Positions 10,691-21,374 of a stretch of 64,000 nt of DNA are shown in pieces. Numbering within the stretch: the first letter of the stretch is position 1; every line of letters begins with the position of its first letter. Under the pieces are notes generated by a model. That model was not told the origin of the DNA. It did no database searches and was given only the letters and a program-made list of their open reading frames with translations. A program made the position numbers and the translations under genes. This stretch comes from Arachis hypogaea (lineage: Eukaryota; Streptophyta; Magnoliopsida; Fabales; Fabaceae), in the NCBI RefSeq assembly GCF_003086295.3, contig NC_092041.1, positions 96,311,827-96,375,826 of the forward strand. The letters run 5' to 3'.

Positions 10691-11450
10691 GAGTTTTTTG
10701 ATAATCCTCTTTTTTGGACCTTGTTCAGGTCTCTTTCAGGGATTATCTTGTTTTGTAGGAGACCGACTTCGTTAGGTCGATTTCTTCTAAGTTGTTTTTG
10801 CAATCCTCTTTCTTGGACCTTTGTTAGGTCTCTTTCAGGGATTGCTTTTACAACTTGTCTTGTAGGGGATCGACTTCATTAGGTCGATCTCTTCTAAGTT
10901 GTTTTTGCAATCCTCTTTCGTGGACCTTTGTTAGGTCTCTTTCAGGGATTACTTTTACAACTTGTCTTGTAGGGGATCGACTTCGTTAGGTCGATCTCTT
11001 CTAAGTTGTTTTTGCAATCCTCTTTCTTGGACCTTTGTTAGGTCTCTTTCAGGGATTACTTTTACAACTTGTCTTGTAGGGGATCGACTTCGTTAGCTCG
11101 ATTTCTTCTAAGTTGTTTTTGCAATCCTCTTTCTTGGACCTTTGTTAGGTCTCTTTCAGGGATTATTTTTACAACTTGTCTTGTAGGGGATTGACTTCGT
11201 TAGGTCGATTTCTTCTAAGTTGTTTTTGCAATCCTCTTTCTTGGACCTTTGTTGGGTCTTTTTCAGGGATTACTTTTACAACTTGTTTTGTAGGAGACCG
11301 ACTTCGTTAGGTCGATCTCTTCTTAGTTGTTTTTGCAATCCTCTTTCTTGGACCTTTGTTAGGTCTCTTTCAGGGATTACTTTTACAACTTGTTTTGTAG
11401 GAGACCAACTTCGTTAGGTCAATCTCTTCTAAGTTATAGCAATTCCTCTT
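10690..11450. repeat. ~107-bp tandem repeat, about six copies
   Basis: The phrase TTTTTGCAATCCTCTTTC recurs at about 10796, 10902, 11009, 11116, 11222 and 11329, a period of 106-107 bp. Each unit also carries TTGGACCTTTGTTAGGTCTC, CAGGGATTACTTTTACAACT and CGACTTCGTTAGGTCGAT. Partial, more diverged units flank the array. Tandem repeats in the 3' internal region are typical of Tat elements. Confidence 0.9.
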
Positions 11451-11967
11451 TAATAGGGTTGGCCAGACCTCTTTCCAGGGATTTGCTGATAACTTGGGTT
11501 GACTTGGTCCGACTTTTTAGTGTCGGCCAATCTTTTTAAGTTATTATATAGCAATCCATAAGACCTCGTTAGGTTCTTTTGGGATTACTTTCGATAACTT
11601 CTTGCATTATTCTGTGTTCATCTTTGCCGATTTGTAGATGGTGGTTTCTGTCCTGGTTTAATCGACCTTTAGGTGAATCGCATTTTCACCTTTGTCGGTC
11701 GATCATTCCTATCGAGATCGTATAGTGAATCTGTTCTTCACTTTCTGTTCGATCCGTTGCTTTATAATCGAACGATGAATGCTTCAGATTAATGCGTCTT
11801 GGGAATTTGTAGAATATCTGAAATGTATTTTATTCAAAGAAAGTGCAAATATATATATGCGGGAGTTTTCTGTACCCTTAAGTCAGATTAAATCTCAATC
11901 TTGACGCCTCATTAAAAAACCTTTTCAGGAAAAAGAGTGCATCTTGTGATGAGATCTTTTACCTGTT
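11451..11967. other. Non-coding spacer between the tandem repeat and the pol end
   Basis: Diverged fragments of the 107-bp repeat grade into T-rich sequence. No ORF or regulatory site was recognised. Confidence 0.5.
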
Positions 11968-14900
11968 CTAGCTATAGTACCTTCTTAGGTTGCAGGCGTA
12001 CCATGATCTGGGGAGTTCTCGTCGCTCGAGTTCGGACAGTCTGTAGTAGCCTTTCCCAAGTACTTCTGTGACTCGGTAGGGTCCTTTCCAGTTGGCTGTC
12101 AGCTTTCCTTCTCCGGGTCAAGTTGTTCCAATATCATTTTGGATTAAGATGAGATCATTCTCCGTGAAATCTCTTGGCACTACCTTTTGATTATACCTGG
12201 AAGCCATTCGTCGTTTTAGTGCTTCTTCTCTGATCCGAGCTCTTTCTTGGATTTTTGGAAGTAGGTCGAGCTCTTCTCTTTGGAGTTGAGAATTGGTTTG
12301 TTCATTATAGTGGACTACTCGGGGAGATCCTTCTTCAACCTCTATTGGAATCATTGCTTCCACTCCGTATGTTAATCGAAATGGAGATTCGTTCGTGCTA
12401 GAATGGGGGGTTGTTCGATACGTCCATAGGACTTGTGGAAGTTCCTCGGCCCAAGCCCCCTTTGCTTCTTACAGTCTCCGTTTCAGTTCGGCCAATATGA
12501 CTTTGTTGGCCGCTTTGGCTTGGCCATTGGCTTGGGGATGTTCGACGGAGGTGAACTGGTATTTTATATTCAAGTTGGCCACTAGTTTTCTGAAGCCTGC
12601 ATCTGTGAATTGGGTGCCGTTGTCTGTGGTGATGGAGTATGGTACCCCGAACCTAGTAATAATGTTCCTATATAGGAATTTCCGGCTTCTTTGGGCAGTG
12701 GCATTGGCTAGGGGTTCTGCCTCGATCTATTTTGTGAAATAGTCTACTCCTACTATGAGGAATTTTACTTGTCCCGATCCCTGTGGGAAGGGTCCGAGAA
12801 GGTCGAGTCCCCATTTTGCAAATGGCCAGGGTGAGGTCACGTTGATGAGCTTTTCTGGTGGGCGATGTGAAAGTTGGCATGCTTCTGACATGGTGGGCAT
12901 GTCCTTACAAATTCTGTAGCTTCTTTTTGTAGAGTTGGCCAATAGAATCCCACCCGAAGTACCTTTTTGGTAAGAGCTTTTGCTCCGAGATGATTACCGC
13001 AAATGCCGCTATGCACTTCCTCCAGGACTTCCTTTGTGCTGGAGGTCGGTACGCATTTTAACAATGGTATTGATATCCCTCTTTTGTACAGGGTGTTGTT
13101 TATGATAGTGTAGTACTGTGCCTCCCTTTTCAACCTCTTTGCCTCCTTTTCATCTGAAGGGAGCGCTTCTGTTTTGAGGTAGTTAATTATGGGGGTCATC
13201 CATCCTTGATTCCGACCCGTTATGGCTAGGATTTTTTCTTCTTCAGATATTGATGGGTTCTGCAGTATTTCCTGGATGAGGCTTCTATTGTTGCGCCCTA
13301 GTTTGGTGCTGGCTAGTTTTGAGAGTGCATCAGCTCGGGCATTTTGCTCACGGGGTATGTGGCAGATCCTATATTCCCCGAGTTGTCCGAGCTGTTCTTT
13401 GGTTTTATCCAAATATTTTTTCATGGTAAGATCTTTGGCTTGGTAGCTTCCCGTTATTTGTGAGATAACGACTTGTGAGTTACTGTAGATGTTGAGTTTC
13501 TGAGCTCCAACCTCCCTAGCCAGCTTCAAACCAGCTAATAACGCTTCGTATTCTGCCTGGTTGTTTGAGGCCGAGAATCCGAATTTCAGGGAAAGCTCAA
13601 GTTGGGTTCCTTGGTTGCTTTCAATTATCACACCTGCACCGCTTCCGGTTTTATTTGAGGAACCGTCCACGTATATGTTCCACTCTATGGGGGTTTCCGT
13701 GGTGTCTATGAATTCGGCGATGAAGTCGGCTAGGTATTGTGATTTAATAGCTGTCCGCGCCTCATATTGGAGGTCGAACTCGGACAACTCGATTGCCCAC
13801 TGTAGGATTCTTCCTGCTAGATTTGTTTTCTGCAATATCCCTTTTATGGGCTGGTTGGTCCGAACTTTAATGGTGTGCGCTTGGAAGTATGGGCAAAGTC
13901 GTCGGGATGTGAGTATCAGAGCGTAGGCAAACTTCTCTATTTTCTAATAGTTCAGCTCTGACCCCTGTAGTGCTTTACTAATGAAGTAGACGGGTTGTTG
14001 TCCTCCTTCATCTTCTCTAATTAGTGCTGAGGCTATTTCCCGACTTCCTACTGCGAGGTACAGTATGAGTGGTTCTCCCTCTTGTGGTCGAGATAGGATA
14101 GGTGGCTGTCCTAAGAATTCTATGAAGTCTCAGAAGGCTTGTTCACATTCCGTTGTCCACTCGAAGTTCTTTCCCTTCCTTAAGGTAGCGTAGAAGGGGA
14201 GGGATCTTATTGCTGACCCTGCTAGGAATTTGGACAAGGCCGCCAATCTCCCATTGAGTTGTTGTACCTCTTTGACGCAGGTTGGGCTTTTCATGTTGAG
14301 TATGGCCTGGCATTTATCTGGATTTGCCTCGATTCCTCTTTGTGTGAGCATAAAGCCCAAGAATTTACCTGCTTCCACTGCGAAGGTGCATTTAGCTGGG
14401 TTGAGTTGCATGCCGTGCTTTTGTATGGTGTTAAACACTTGAACCAAGTCGGTTAGTAATGTCTCTTCACTTTGTGTCTTTATCAACATGTCATCCACAT
14501 AGGCCTCCATGATTTTTCCGTTGTGGTCTGAGAAGACTTTATTCATTAGCCTTTGATAAGTGGCTCTCGCATTCTTAAGGCCGAAAGGCATTACGATGTA
14601 GCAATAATTTGCTTTCGGTGTGAGAAACGAGGTTTTTTCTTGATCCGGTGGATACATTGGGATCTGGTTATACCCTGAGTATGCGTCCATGAACGAGAGA
14701 TACTTATATCTCGATGAGGCATCTACTAGAGCGTCGATGCTTGGGAGTGGATAAGGGTCTTTTGGGCAGGTTATTGAGATCAGTGTAGTCGGTGCATATT
14801 CGTCACTTCCTGTTTGATTTTCTCACCAAGACGACGTTAGCTAGCCATAGTGGGTATTTGACTTCTCTTATGAATCCTGCCTCCAGTAGAGCTTGTACCT

Positions 14901-15825
14901 GCTCTTCCACATCTTGGGATCGTTCTGGTCCGAGCTTTCTACGCCTCTGTTGTACTGGCCCAGATCTTGGGTAAATGGATAGCTTGTGGCATACTAACTT
15001 GGGGTCTATGCCTGGCATGTCTGCGGCCTTCCATGCAAAGAGGTCGACATTATCTCGCAAGAACTGTATGAGTGATTCTTTTATGTCTCCTTTGAGAATT
15101 GTACCGATATTGGTTGTCTGGCATGGGCTGTCTCCGATTTGGACTTTCTCTACTTCACCTTCGGGTTGCGGGCAGAGTTCTTCCCGCCTCTGCACTCCAC
15201 TGAGTTTGATTGTGTGGAATTCTTCTCCTCTGCCTCTGAGGTTTAGGCTTTCATGGTAACAGCAGTGCGCCGTCTTCTGGTCTGCTTTTATCGTAGCTAT
15301 CCCTTCTGCAGTTGGGAATTTCATGCATAGATGTGGAGTCGAGACTATTGCGCCGAGCTGATTCAATGTTGTCTGACATATTAAAACGTTGTAGGCTGAA
15401 CTTACGTCAACCACGATGTAATATATCTTGAGTGTTCTTGACTGGTTTCTTTTTTCGAAGGTTGTGTGTAGTGAGATGTACCCAAGCGGTTGAACCAGGG
15501 TGTCTCCCAGTCTGAACAGGCAGTTCGGATATGCTCTAAGTTCTTTTTCTTCCAGGCCGAGCTTGTCGAAGGCAGTTTTGAACAAGATGTCGGTGGAGCT
15601 CCCTTGGTCTATCAGTGTGCGGTGGAGATTTGCGACCGGCAGTATGACAGTGATGACCATGGGATCGTCGTGTCCTGAGATGATACCGAATGCGTCTTCT
15701 TTAGTGAAAGTAATTGCGGGGATGTCGGGTGCTTCCTCCTTCCCTTCGACATGATATACTTCTTTAAGATATCTTTTGCGAGATGATTTGGAGACTCCTC
15801 CTCCCACAAATCCACCGTGTATCAT
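11968..15825 (-). pseudogene. pol: Tat-lineage pol, degenerate (PR-RT-RH-aRH-INT)
   Basis: Minus-strand fragments in order: aspartic protease (LIDQGSSTDIL) and the start of reverse transcriptase at 15825-14803; reverse transcriptase with the YVDD box at 14690-14130; a second, archaeal-type RNase H with NIYVDGSS, NNQAEYEALLAGL and NARADALSKLA at 13835-12837; integrase zinc finger (HSGICGNH, CPPC) at about 12990-12890; integrase core (GLDLLGPFP, TTDNGTQF, HPQANGQAE) and C-terminus ending at TAG 11968-11970. The extra RNase H assigns it to the Tat lineage. Lesions include a stop for Trp near 14804, a one-base deletion near 14785, a stop near 14128 and a stop for Trp after DYFTK near 12740. In the second RNase H, the catalytic Asp of the usual YSDSQ motif reads Asn (YSNSQ). 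It cannot make an active polyprotein. Confidence 0.85.
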
Positions 15826-15855
15826 GTGGACGTGTCTCTCTGGTGTACGAGGTGA

Positions 15856-17095
15856 TCACTCGATTCGTCCAACATCTTCTTCCCTTCTTCTTTTTCTTTG
15901 CTCATCGTCCTGGGTGGCCAGATACCGATCTAATTTCCCTTCTCTTACTAGCTTTTCTATGACATTCTTTAAGTTAAAACAGTCGTTGGTGGAATGCCCG
16001 TGGATTCGATGATATTCACAATATTCGGTCCGATTTCCTCTTCCTTTTTTGCCTTTGAGTGGTCGAGCTAGTGGTATTTTTTCAGTGTGGCAAACTTCTC
16101 TGAAGACATCCACAAAGGACACCCGAAAAGGGGTGTATTTGTGGTATTTTTTTATTTTTCCCCATGTCGATCTTCCTTCTTTTTGGCCTCTTTTTCCTTA
16201 TCCCGGGAGGGATAAGTGGATCTGGATTTTGAGGTCTCTCCTAGTCGAGAATTTTTCTCCATGTTGATGTACTTCTCTGCTCGTTCTTACACTTCGTTCA
16301 AAGATGTGGGATGTTTTTCAATATAGATTGGCTAAAAGGTCCCTCTCGCAAGCCATTGATGAGGCCCATAATGGCAGCCTCTGTTGGTAAGCCTTGTATG
16401 TCTAAGCACGTTTTGTTGAATCTCTCCATGTAGTTGCGAAGACTTTCCTGTTCTCCTTGCTTGATTCCTAATAGACTTGGGGCTTGCTTAGCCTCATCTT
16501 TTTGGATGGAGAATCTGGCTAAGAACTTCTTGGCTAAGTCGTCGAAACTCAAGATGGACTTAGGAGGTAGATTGTCGAACCATCTAATTGTTGTCTTTGT
16601 TAAAGTAGTTGGAAAGGCTTTGTAGCAAACTGCATCTGAGGCGTCGGGGAAGTACATTCTACTTCTGAAATTGCTGAGATAATGGCCGGGATCTGTAGTG
16701 CCATCGTACAAAGTCATATCTGGGAGCTTAAAGTCTTTTGGGATTTTGGTCTTCATGATCTCCCTGGTGAATAGATCTTGGTCCTTGCGGGAGCTATCCT
16801 CCCCAGGGGATCGGTTAGCTTTGGTCTTGAGATCAGCTTCGAGCTTTAGGAGTTTATCTTCCAATTCCCGGCGTTGCCTTATTTCCTTTTGTAGGTCTTT
16901 CTCAGCATCCCGTTGACGTAGGGCTTCTTCCTCAAGTTGTTTTAGATGGTCTTGAAGCGCCTCCAAGGCTCCCACACTTGGAGAATTCTTTTGGTTGTTA
17001 AGTTGAGGGGTACCCTTTGGTGTAGTGTCCGCATTTTTGTGCGGCGTTCTATCCTCCAGATCTAAATTGTGGTCGTTGTCATGGTCGTCCGCCAT
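15856..17095 (-). pseudogene. gag: Tat-lineage gag, degenerate
   Basis: The frame starts at ATG 17095 (MADDHDNDHNLDL), 24 bases inside the primer site; the frame runs upstream into the LTR, but that part is not Gag. A charged coiled-coil stretch (LEEEALRQRDAEKDLQKEI) precedes the retrotransposon gag domain (about 16700-16330: FPTTLTKTTIRWFDNLP and SLRNYMERFNKTCLDI). A break near 16300 shifts the frame. The C-terminal knuckle-like motif YCEYHRIHGHSTNDC is in a separate frame at 16122-15856. Gag would form the particle that packages the RNA. At least one frameshift and stop make it non-functional as read. Confidence 0.8.
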
Positions 17096-17118
17096 GGTGA
17101 TGGGATGACTTCCAGGTT

Positions 17119-17135
17119 CCCCGGCAACGGTGCCA
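17119..17135 (-). promoter_or_regulatory. Primer-binding site of the Tat composite
   Basis: On the minus strand TGGCACCGTTGCCGGGG begins one base inside the LTR end at 17137. It matches the complement of the 3' end of plant tRNA-Asp with one mismatch (TGGCGCC expected). Confidence 0.7.
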
Positions 17136-17136
17136 A

Positions 17137-17675
17137 TGTTCCGAGGGTTACCTGGAATTGTAGGTCGATCTCGGATGAGATCTTCTGTACTGATCGGAGA
17201 TGACGTGTCCGGCTTGTGCGTGGCGGCCGGAGCTTTCGTTTCTGACTTGTTGGACTGGCAATGCAGCTGATCCTTCGTCACCAGAGGGTGGTGGTACATG
17301 CAAGGGACTCCGATGCTTAAGTTAGCAAGGGTATTAAGTAGGTTTTTAGTAGAATTAGAGTATGAGTTATACCTGGGTGCTCCAGTGTATTTATAATGGT
17401 GTAGAGCGACTTTTTTAGATAAGATAAGTTAGTTATCTTATCTTATCTTTATCTTTCAAGTGAGGTCATCTTATCTTCAAGGGAACTGCCCTTCTCTCTG
17501 TAGGCTTGGGCTACCTCAGGTTTTGGTGTGCGGTCCTCCATTTGGGCCCTTTTTTGGGCTTTCCTAGTTATTTAGCCGAGCTCTTTGAGAAGAGGTCGGG
17601 TAGTCTTACTCGAAGAGGTCGGTCGCCTTATCGCTAATCATCCCGGGTCGGTTAGCTCGACCCAGGGTATGAACA
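17137..17675 (-). repeat. Right-hand (5') LTR of the Tat composite
   Basis: A 539-bp LTR, TGTTCCGAGG to TATGAACA, followed by AAGCC. By eye it is closest to the LTRs at 3464 and 4092 and distinctly further from the one at 6660, even though the antisense gene and repeats next to 6660 are the most complete. TATAAATA lies on the minus strand at 17388-17395. Confidence 0.85.
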
Positions 17676-17755
17676 AAGCCTTAGAACTGTCGTAACCTCT
17701 GATTAACCTTTGCTTTACGGCTAGAGGTATAGCTTAAGGTAATTAGGGTGTTACA
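17676..17755 (-). mobile_element. Tekay/Del-like LTR, right part (LTR 5' end)
   Basis: On the minus strand the LTR starts TGTAACACCCTAATTACC at 17755 and continues, after the Tat insertion, at 3463. It interrupts the copia gag directly after the codons for a zinc-knuckle CTHCEKSG. The next bases TCCTG (17756-17760) are the presumed target duplication. Confidence 0.65.
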
Positions 17756-18722
17756 TCCTGATTTTTCACAATGAGTGCATTGCAATTTGATGTGATTTTG
17801 CCTCTTTTTAGATTGACCTCTACCTCTATTGTCAGGTTGAGAAGAGGCTGCCAAAATCTTAGTGTCTAAGGCATTATCAAAGCTGAAGAGCTGCTTTTCT
17901 TACTGAGTGGTCATTGAGAGGATTTTGTGCACACTAGGCAAATCATCCATCAGCATGACCTGTGACTTAACAGTGGTATATTGCTCTCCAAAACCACGTA
18001 AAAATTTGATGACTCTGTCCTCCTCCCTGTGTTACCTAACAATGCCTAAGCCACATTCACATTTAACGTAATCACAGCCAGGGATAGTTCAAAAATCATC
18101 AATCTCTTCCCAAAGATTTTTCAGTTTGGCAAAATAAGCAGTAACAGACAAGTCCCCTTATTTTAGTGCATAGACTTCCTCATTCAATTCAACTACTCAA
18201 AAGCTATCACCCTGATAATAACGATGCTTAAGATCATTCCATAATTCATAGCCTATATTGTTCCATAGAACACTCTGATTGATTTCTGGACTTAGGGAAA
18301 GGTTAATCCAAGTAACTACATAGGTGTTGCATCGTTGCCATGCCTTAAAATCAGGATTAGTTTTCTCAGGTTTTAGGATGGTGCCATCAACAAATTCAAT
18401 TTTATTTTTGGATGTAAGAGCATTGATCTTAGATTTACTCTACGTACTGTAATTTGAACCAGTAAGAATCACATTGGTAATAGGTATACCAGGATTTTCA
18501 GAAGGAAGTATGTAACAAGGGTTTGAAATATCTTGATTCGGATTTGTCTTGTTGATCGGATCTGCGCCATCTGACTGAAAAACACCGCGGATTATTGCAT
18601 GTCCATTGTAGGACCACCTCTTGTGGATCCAGAACTTGGATATGATTTTCCTTCCATCACTGCGAAGATGATAGAAGCATTCATAACCTTTCTCTCCTGA
18701 TCTCATGGATTGAAAACTTGTT
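17756..18722 (-). pseudogene. gag: Copia gag remnant
   Basis: The minus strand encodes a degenerate copia-type Gag. The start region (MRSGEKGYECFYH...NPCYILPSENPG) matches the N-terminal copia gag motif in which NPxYLHPSDNPG is followed by LTGxNYxTW. Downstream, in broken frames, come segments such as KAWQRCNTYVVTWI, WNDLKHRYYQGDSF and AKLKNLWEEIDDF, typical of the copia gag body. It ends in a half zinc knuckle (QCTHCEKSG) where the Tekay-like LTR begins. Several stops (near 18440, 18190, 18160, 18090, 18040) show it is old. No copia pol is in the window. Confidence 0.75.
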
Positions 18723-19066
18723 ATCTCTTCTTAACGGGAAGACAGTGAGATAACAGAGCTCTCATCAAACTCTATGGTATGAGTTCAAGAGAGAAGAAGA
18801 AAAGAAATAGATGAAGAAGAGAGCTGAGATTTCAGAGAGGTGTGAAAGAGAATGAGAAGAAATTGCGTAAAAGAGGGCGTTCAAATCAAACGAAGAAAAA
18901 AAAGGGAAAAATAGATTCACAGAGCAAAAACTGTGAAAAGTACTTCAACAGTGAATCTGGACTCATCATCCTTCTCTAATCACATTAACGAATTGTGAAT
19001 CAGAAAGCAAGTTCCTCATCCTTCAATCGGGATCTCCATGTTCCTCCATCCACGCTCACCGCACCA

Positions 19067-19305
19067 TGTAAAAATTGCATATGAACATGGAGAAGAACAA
19101 TAACAGAGAAACCAAGAACGAATTGAGAACTGAACTTAAATAATGATCAGACTCAAAGAATACAATACTCCAATAATACTATTTATACAATTACCACTTC
19201 TAACAGAATTGCCTTGCTATTCTAACAAACTATACAGCTCAGCATATCAGCAAAACTCGCTACTAACAACTTTCTATACAAGAGAAATAAAAACCTGTAT
19301 TAACA
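19067..19305 (-). mobile_element. Copia LTR (5' LTR of the remnant)
   Basis: Read on the minus strand this runs TGTTAATACAGG to TTTTTACA (239 bp), contains TATAAATAG, and is followed by TGGTGCGGTGAGC, a possible but non-canonical primer site. Its position directly upstream of the gag start fits. The outer boundary is my best choice of TG and could be wrong by tens of bases. Confidence 0.55.
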
Positions 19306-19456
19306 AATTCTAATTAATAGAATAAATATAAAATAACAGAGACAGTATACAAATCAAGCAAGAATATATATATATATATATATATATATAATGCTCAAAT
19401 ATTTAAATCTAGAAAACTAATATTCTTGATTATTATAAAAGGTAATGTGATGAAAC
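19306..19456. other. AT-rich flank with (TA)n, no gene
   Basis: AT-rich sequence with about 12 TA units at 19366-19391 lies between the copia LTR and C1. It may be old target DNA. The last five bases (GAAAC) would be the C1 target duplication. Confidence 0.5.
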
Positions 19457-20950
19457 TGATAAACCACTATTTTATGGTTTATCTCGTGCTAAATTGAGTG
19501 GTTTTTATCAGTTCTTTGCACACTAATTCATACGAATTGCATGGTTTTACAAATCCTTCCCAATTTCGTTTTATGATTAAAAACTCGCTTCCTAAGCCTT
19601 TAAATGGTCAATCTTTAATTTCCTTTTATACCATTCGATGCCGTGACCTGTGTGTTAAGTGTTTTCAGGCTTTATAGGGCAGGAATAGCTTAGAAGATGG
19701 AAAGGAAGCTTGCAAAAATGGAAGAAATGCAAGAAACTCAGGAGCTAACCAGCGAGAATCGACGCGCACACATGGCTCACGCGTGCGTGCAACTTGGCGC
19801 ATTCCATAGCGACGCGGATGCGTACCTGATGCATACGCGTGAAACGCGCAGAAGACCATCGACGCGCACACGCACTTGACGTGTACGCGTGACATGCGCC
19901 ACGTGCAGAAATTGCAGAAAACGCTGGAGGCGATTTTGGGCTGATTTGGACCCAGATTTCGGCCCAAAAACACAGACTAGAGCCAGGGGACAGCAGAGAC
20001 TCAGGAGACATTCACACATTCTTATTCAATAGTTTTAGTTTTTAGTTTTTGGAATCTTGGAGAGAAATTACCACTTCCTCTAGGGTTCTTCATAGATATA
20101 TAGATTTTCTAGTTTTATGCTTTTGAGTTGGATATTAAGAAAAGTTACTACCTCCGTGAAGTTTCTATCATTCTAGTTTGTTTTCTATTCCTTTACTCTT
20201 TTATTTTCCATTTATCTTGTTCAGAGTTATATGGATATCTTTGATTTTGGAATTAATTAATGCAAGGATACTTTTCTATTTAATTTCATTATTTGTTGAT
20301 TATTTTTCACTTAAGTTAATTGCCATGTTTTCCTTGTACTCCCTTTACATGTATGCGAAAATGGCATCCATGTTAATGGAGTAGGCTCTCAACTTGACTT
20401 TAGAGTTGATTAATAGGAGACTTTTGAGTTGGAATACTCAAGAGTTAATTTGAAATTGGAAGTTGTTGGCTGGCTTTCTAGTCACTAACGCTAATCATTC
20501 CCAAGGGAGAGGATTAGGACTTGTGAATAAGAGTTAGCTCAATTACTTGACTTTCCTTTATTTGGTAAGGGTTAACTAAGTAAAAACAACAACCTTTCAT
20601 TATTACTCTTTGAAAAATCCAACAAGGATAGAATTTCCGATTAATCTTCTCCTAGTCAAGGCTTTTATCTTAATTACATAAAATCTCTCTTTAATTTCCA
20701 TCGCTTTAATTTATAATCATTCATTTGCCCACTACCCAAACTCCAAATTTCTTTAGAAACTCTTGAACAATACATAGCAATCTCTTAGCAACTCGTTGGA
20801 AGACGACCTGGGAATTCTACTCCCAGTATTTTATTTTTAATTTTGTGACAACCCTTTTAAATTGATACGCGGAATTTTCATCGTTCAAGAACTGTACTTG
20901 CAACGTAAATTTTCATTATAAATTCTTAATCGGTAATTTTTCGCACGTCA
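19457..20950 (+). mobile_element. LTR of C1 (Athila-like)
   Basis: A 1494-bp LTR from TGATAAACCAC to CGCACGTCA, immediately followed by a tRNA-Asp primer site. It opens with a perfect 9-bp hairpin (19458-19483) and contains a CGCG-rich patch at 19756-19905. It is the 5' LTR of an element whose interior is soon interrupted. Confidence 0.85.
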
Positions 20951-20955
20951 ATTTT

Positions 20956-20973
20956 TGGCGCCGTTGTCGGGGA
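20956..20973 (+). promoter_or_regulatory. Primer-binding site of C1
   Basis: TGGCGCCGTTGTCGGGGA is complementary to the 3' end of plant tRNA-Asp with one mismatch and sits five bases after the LTR end. Confidence 0.85.
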
Positions 20974-21080
20974 GTTGCAACAGTGTGCTAAGTATTGGTT
21001 AGTGTAAATATTTTTATATTTCCATATTTTCTTATTTTATTTTATTTTTATTACCTTGAGCTGTACGTTTCTTTCATTGA

Positions 21081-21374
21081 ATGACGCGTTCACTACCTGA
21101 TCCGAGCTTAACCGCGTTTGATCCAGAAATTGAAAGAACTAATTCCCATATAAGGCGAACTCGGCGACGGTTAGCCTCTGAGGGTGGTGAAGTGGTTACT
21201 ACCAATTCACCAGTCCTATCTGAGAGCGCATCTGAAGCGTCATTTGAGGAAGAAACAAGCTCCTCTTCTATTGATTCTGTTCACTTACGCGTAGTTAATA
21301 TTGCGGAGCCCAGAAGGATTACTCTCCAAGAAGCAGGAGCTCCAGACTTTAGACTGCCCCCATTTCAAGCGGGT
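21081..21374 (+). pseudogene. gag: C1 gag, N-terminal fragment
   Basis: ATG 21081 opens a frame beginning MTRSLPDPSLTAFDPEIE, Ser/Glu/Arg-rich, then EPRRITLQEAGAPDF, which resembles the start of Athila-lineage Gag in legumes. After 98 codons the frame ends at a TGA formed by the first bases of the D2 LTR inserted at 21375. The rest of C1 is not present in the window. Confidence 0.7.

Larger units (their letters stand above)
3464..17675 (-). mobile_element. Tat-lineage Ty3/gypsy composite (elements X, Y, Z)
   Basis: This is a minus-strand LTR retrotransposon bounded by AAGCC on both sides (3459-3463 and 17676-17680). It contains four LTRs of one family, at 3464, 4092, 6660 and 17137, each running TGTT to AACA on the plus strand. 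Reading on the minus strand the order is 5' LTR, primer site, gag, protease, reverse transcriptase, RNase H, second RNase H, integrase, tandem repeats, antisense gene, then three successive 3' LTRs separated by internal sequence. Dual RNase H plus a long 3' region with an antisense ORF marks the Tat lineage (Ogre, Grande, Retand). Only the outermost LTR pair has matching target duplications, so the inner LTRs belong to later insertions whose 5' ends have been lost. Confidence 0.85.
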
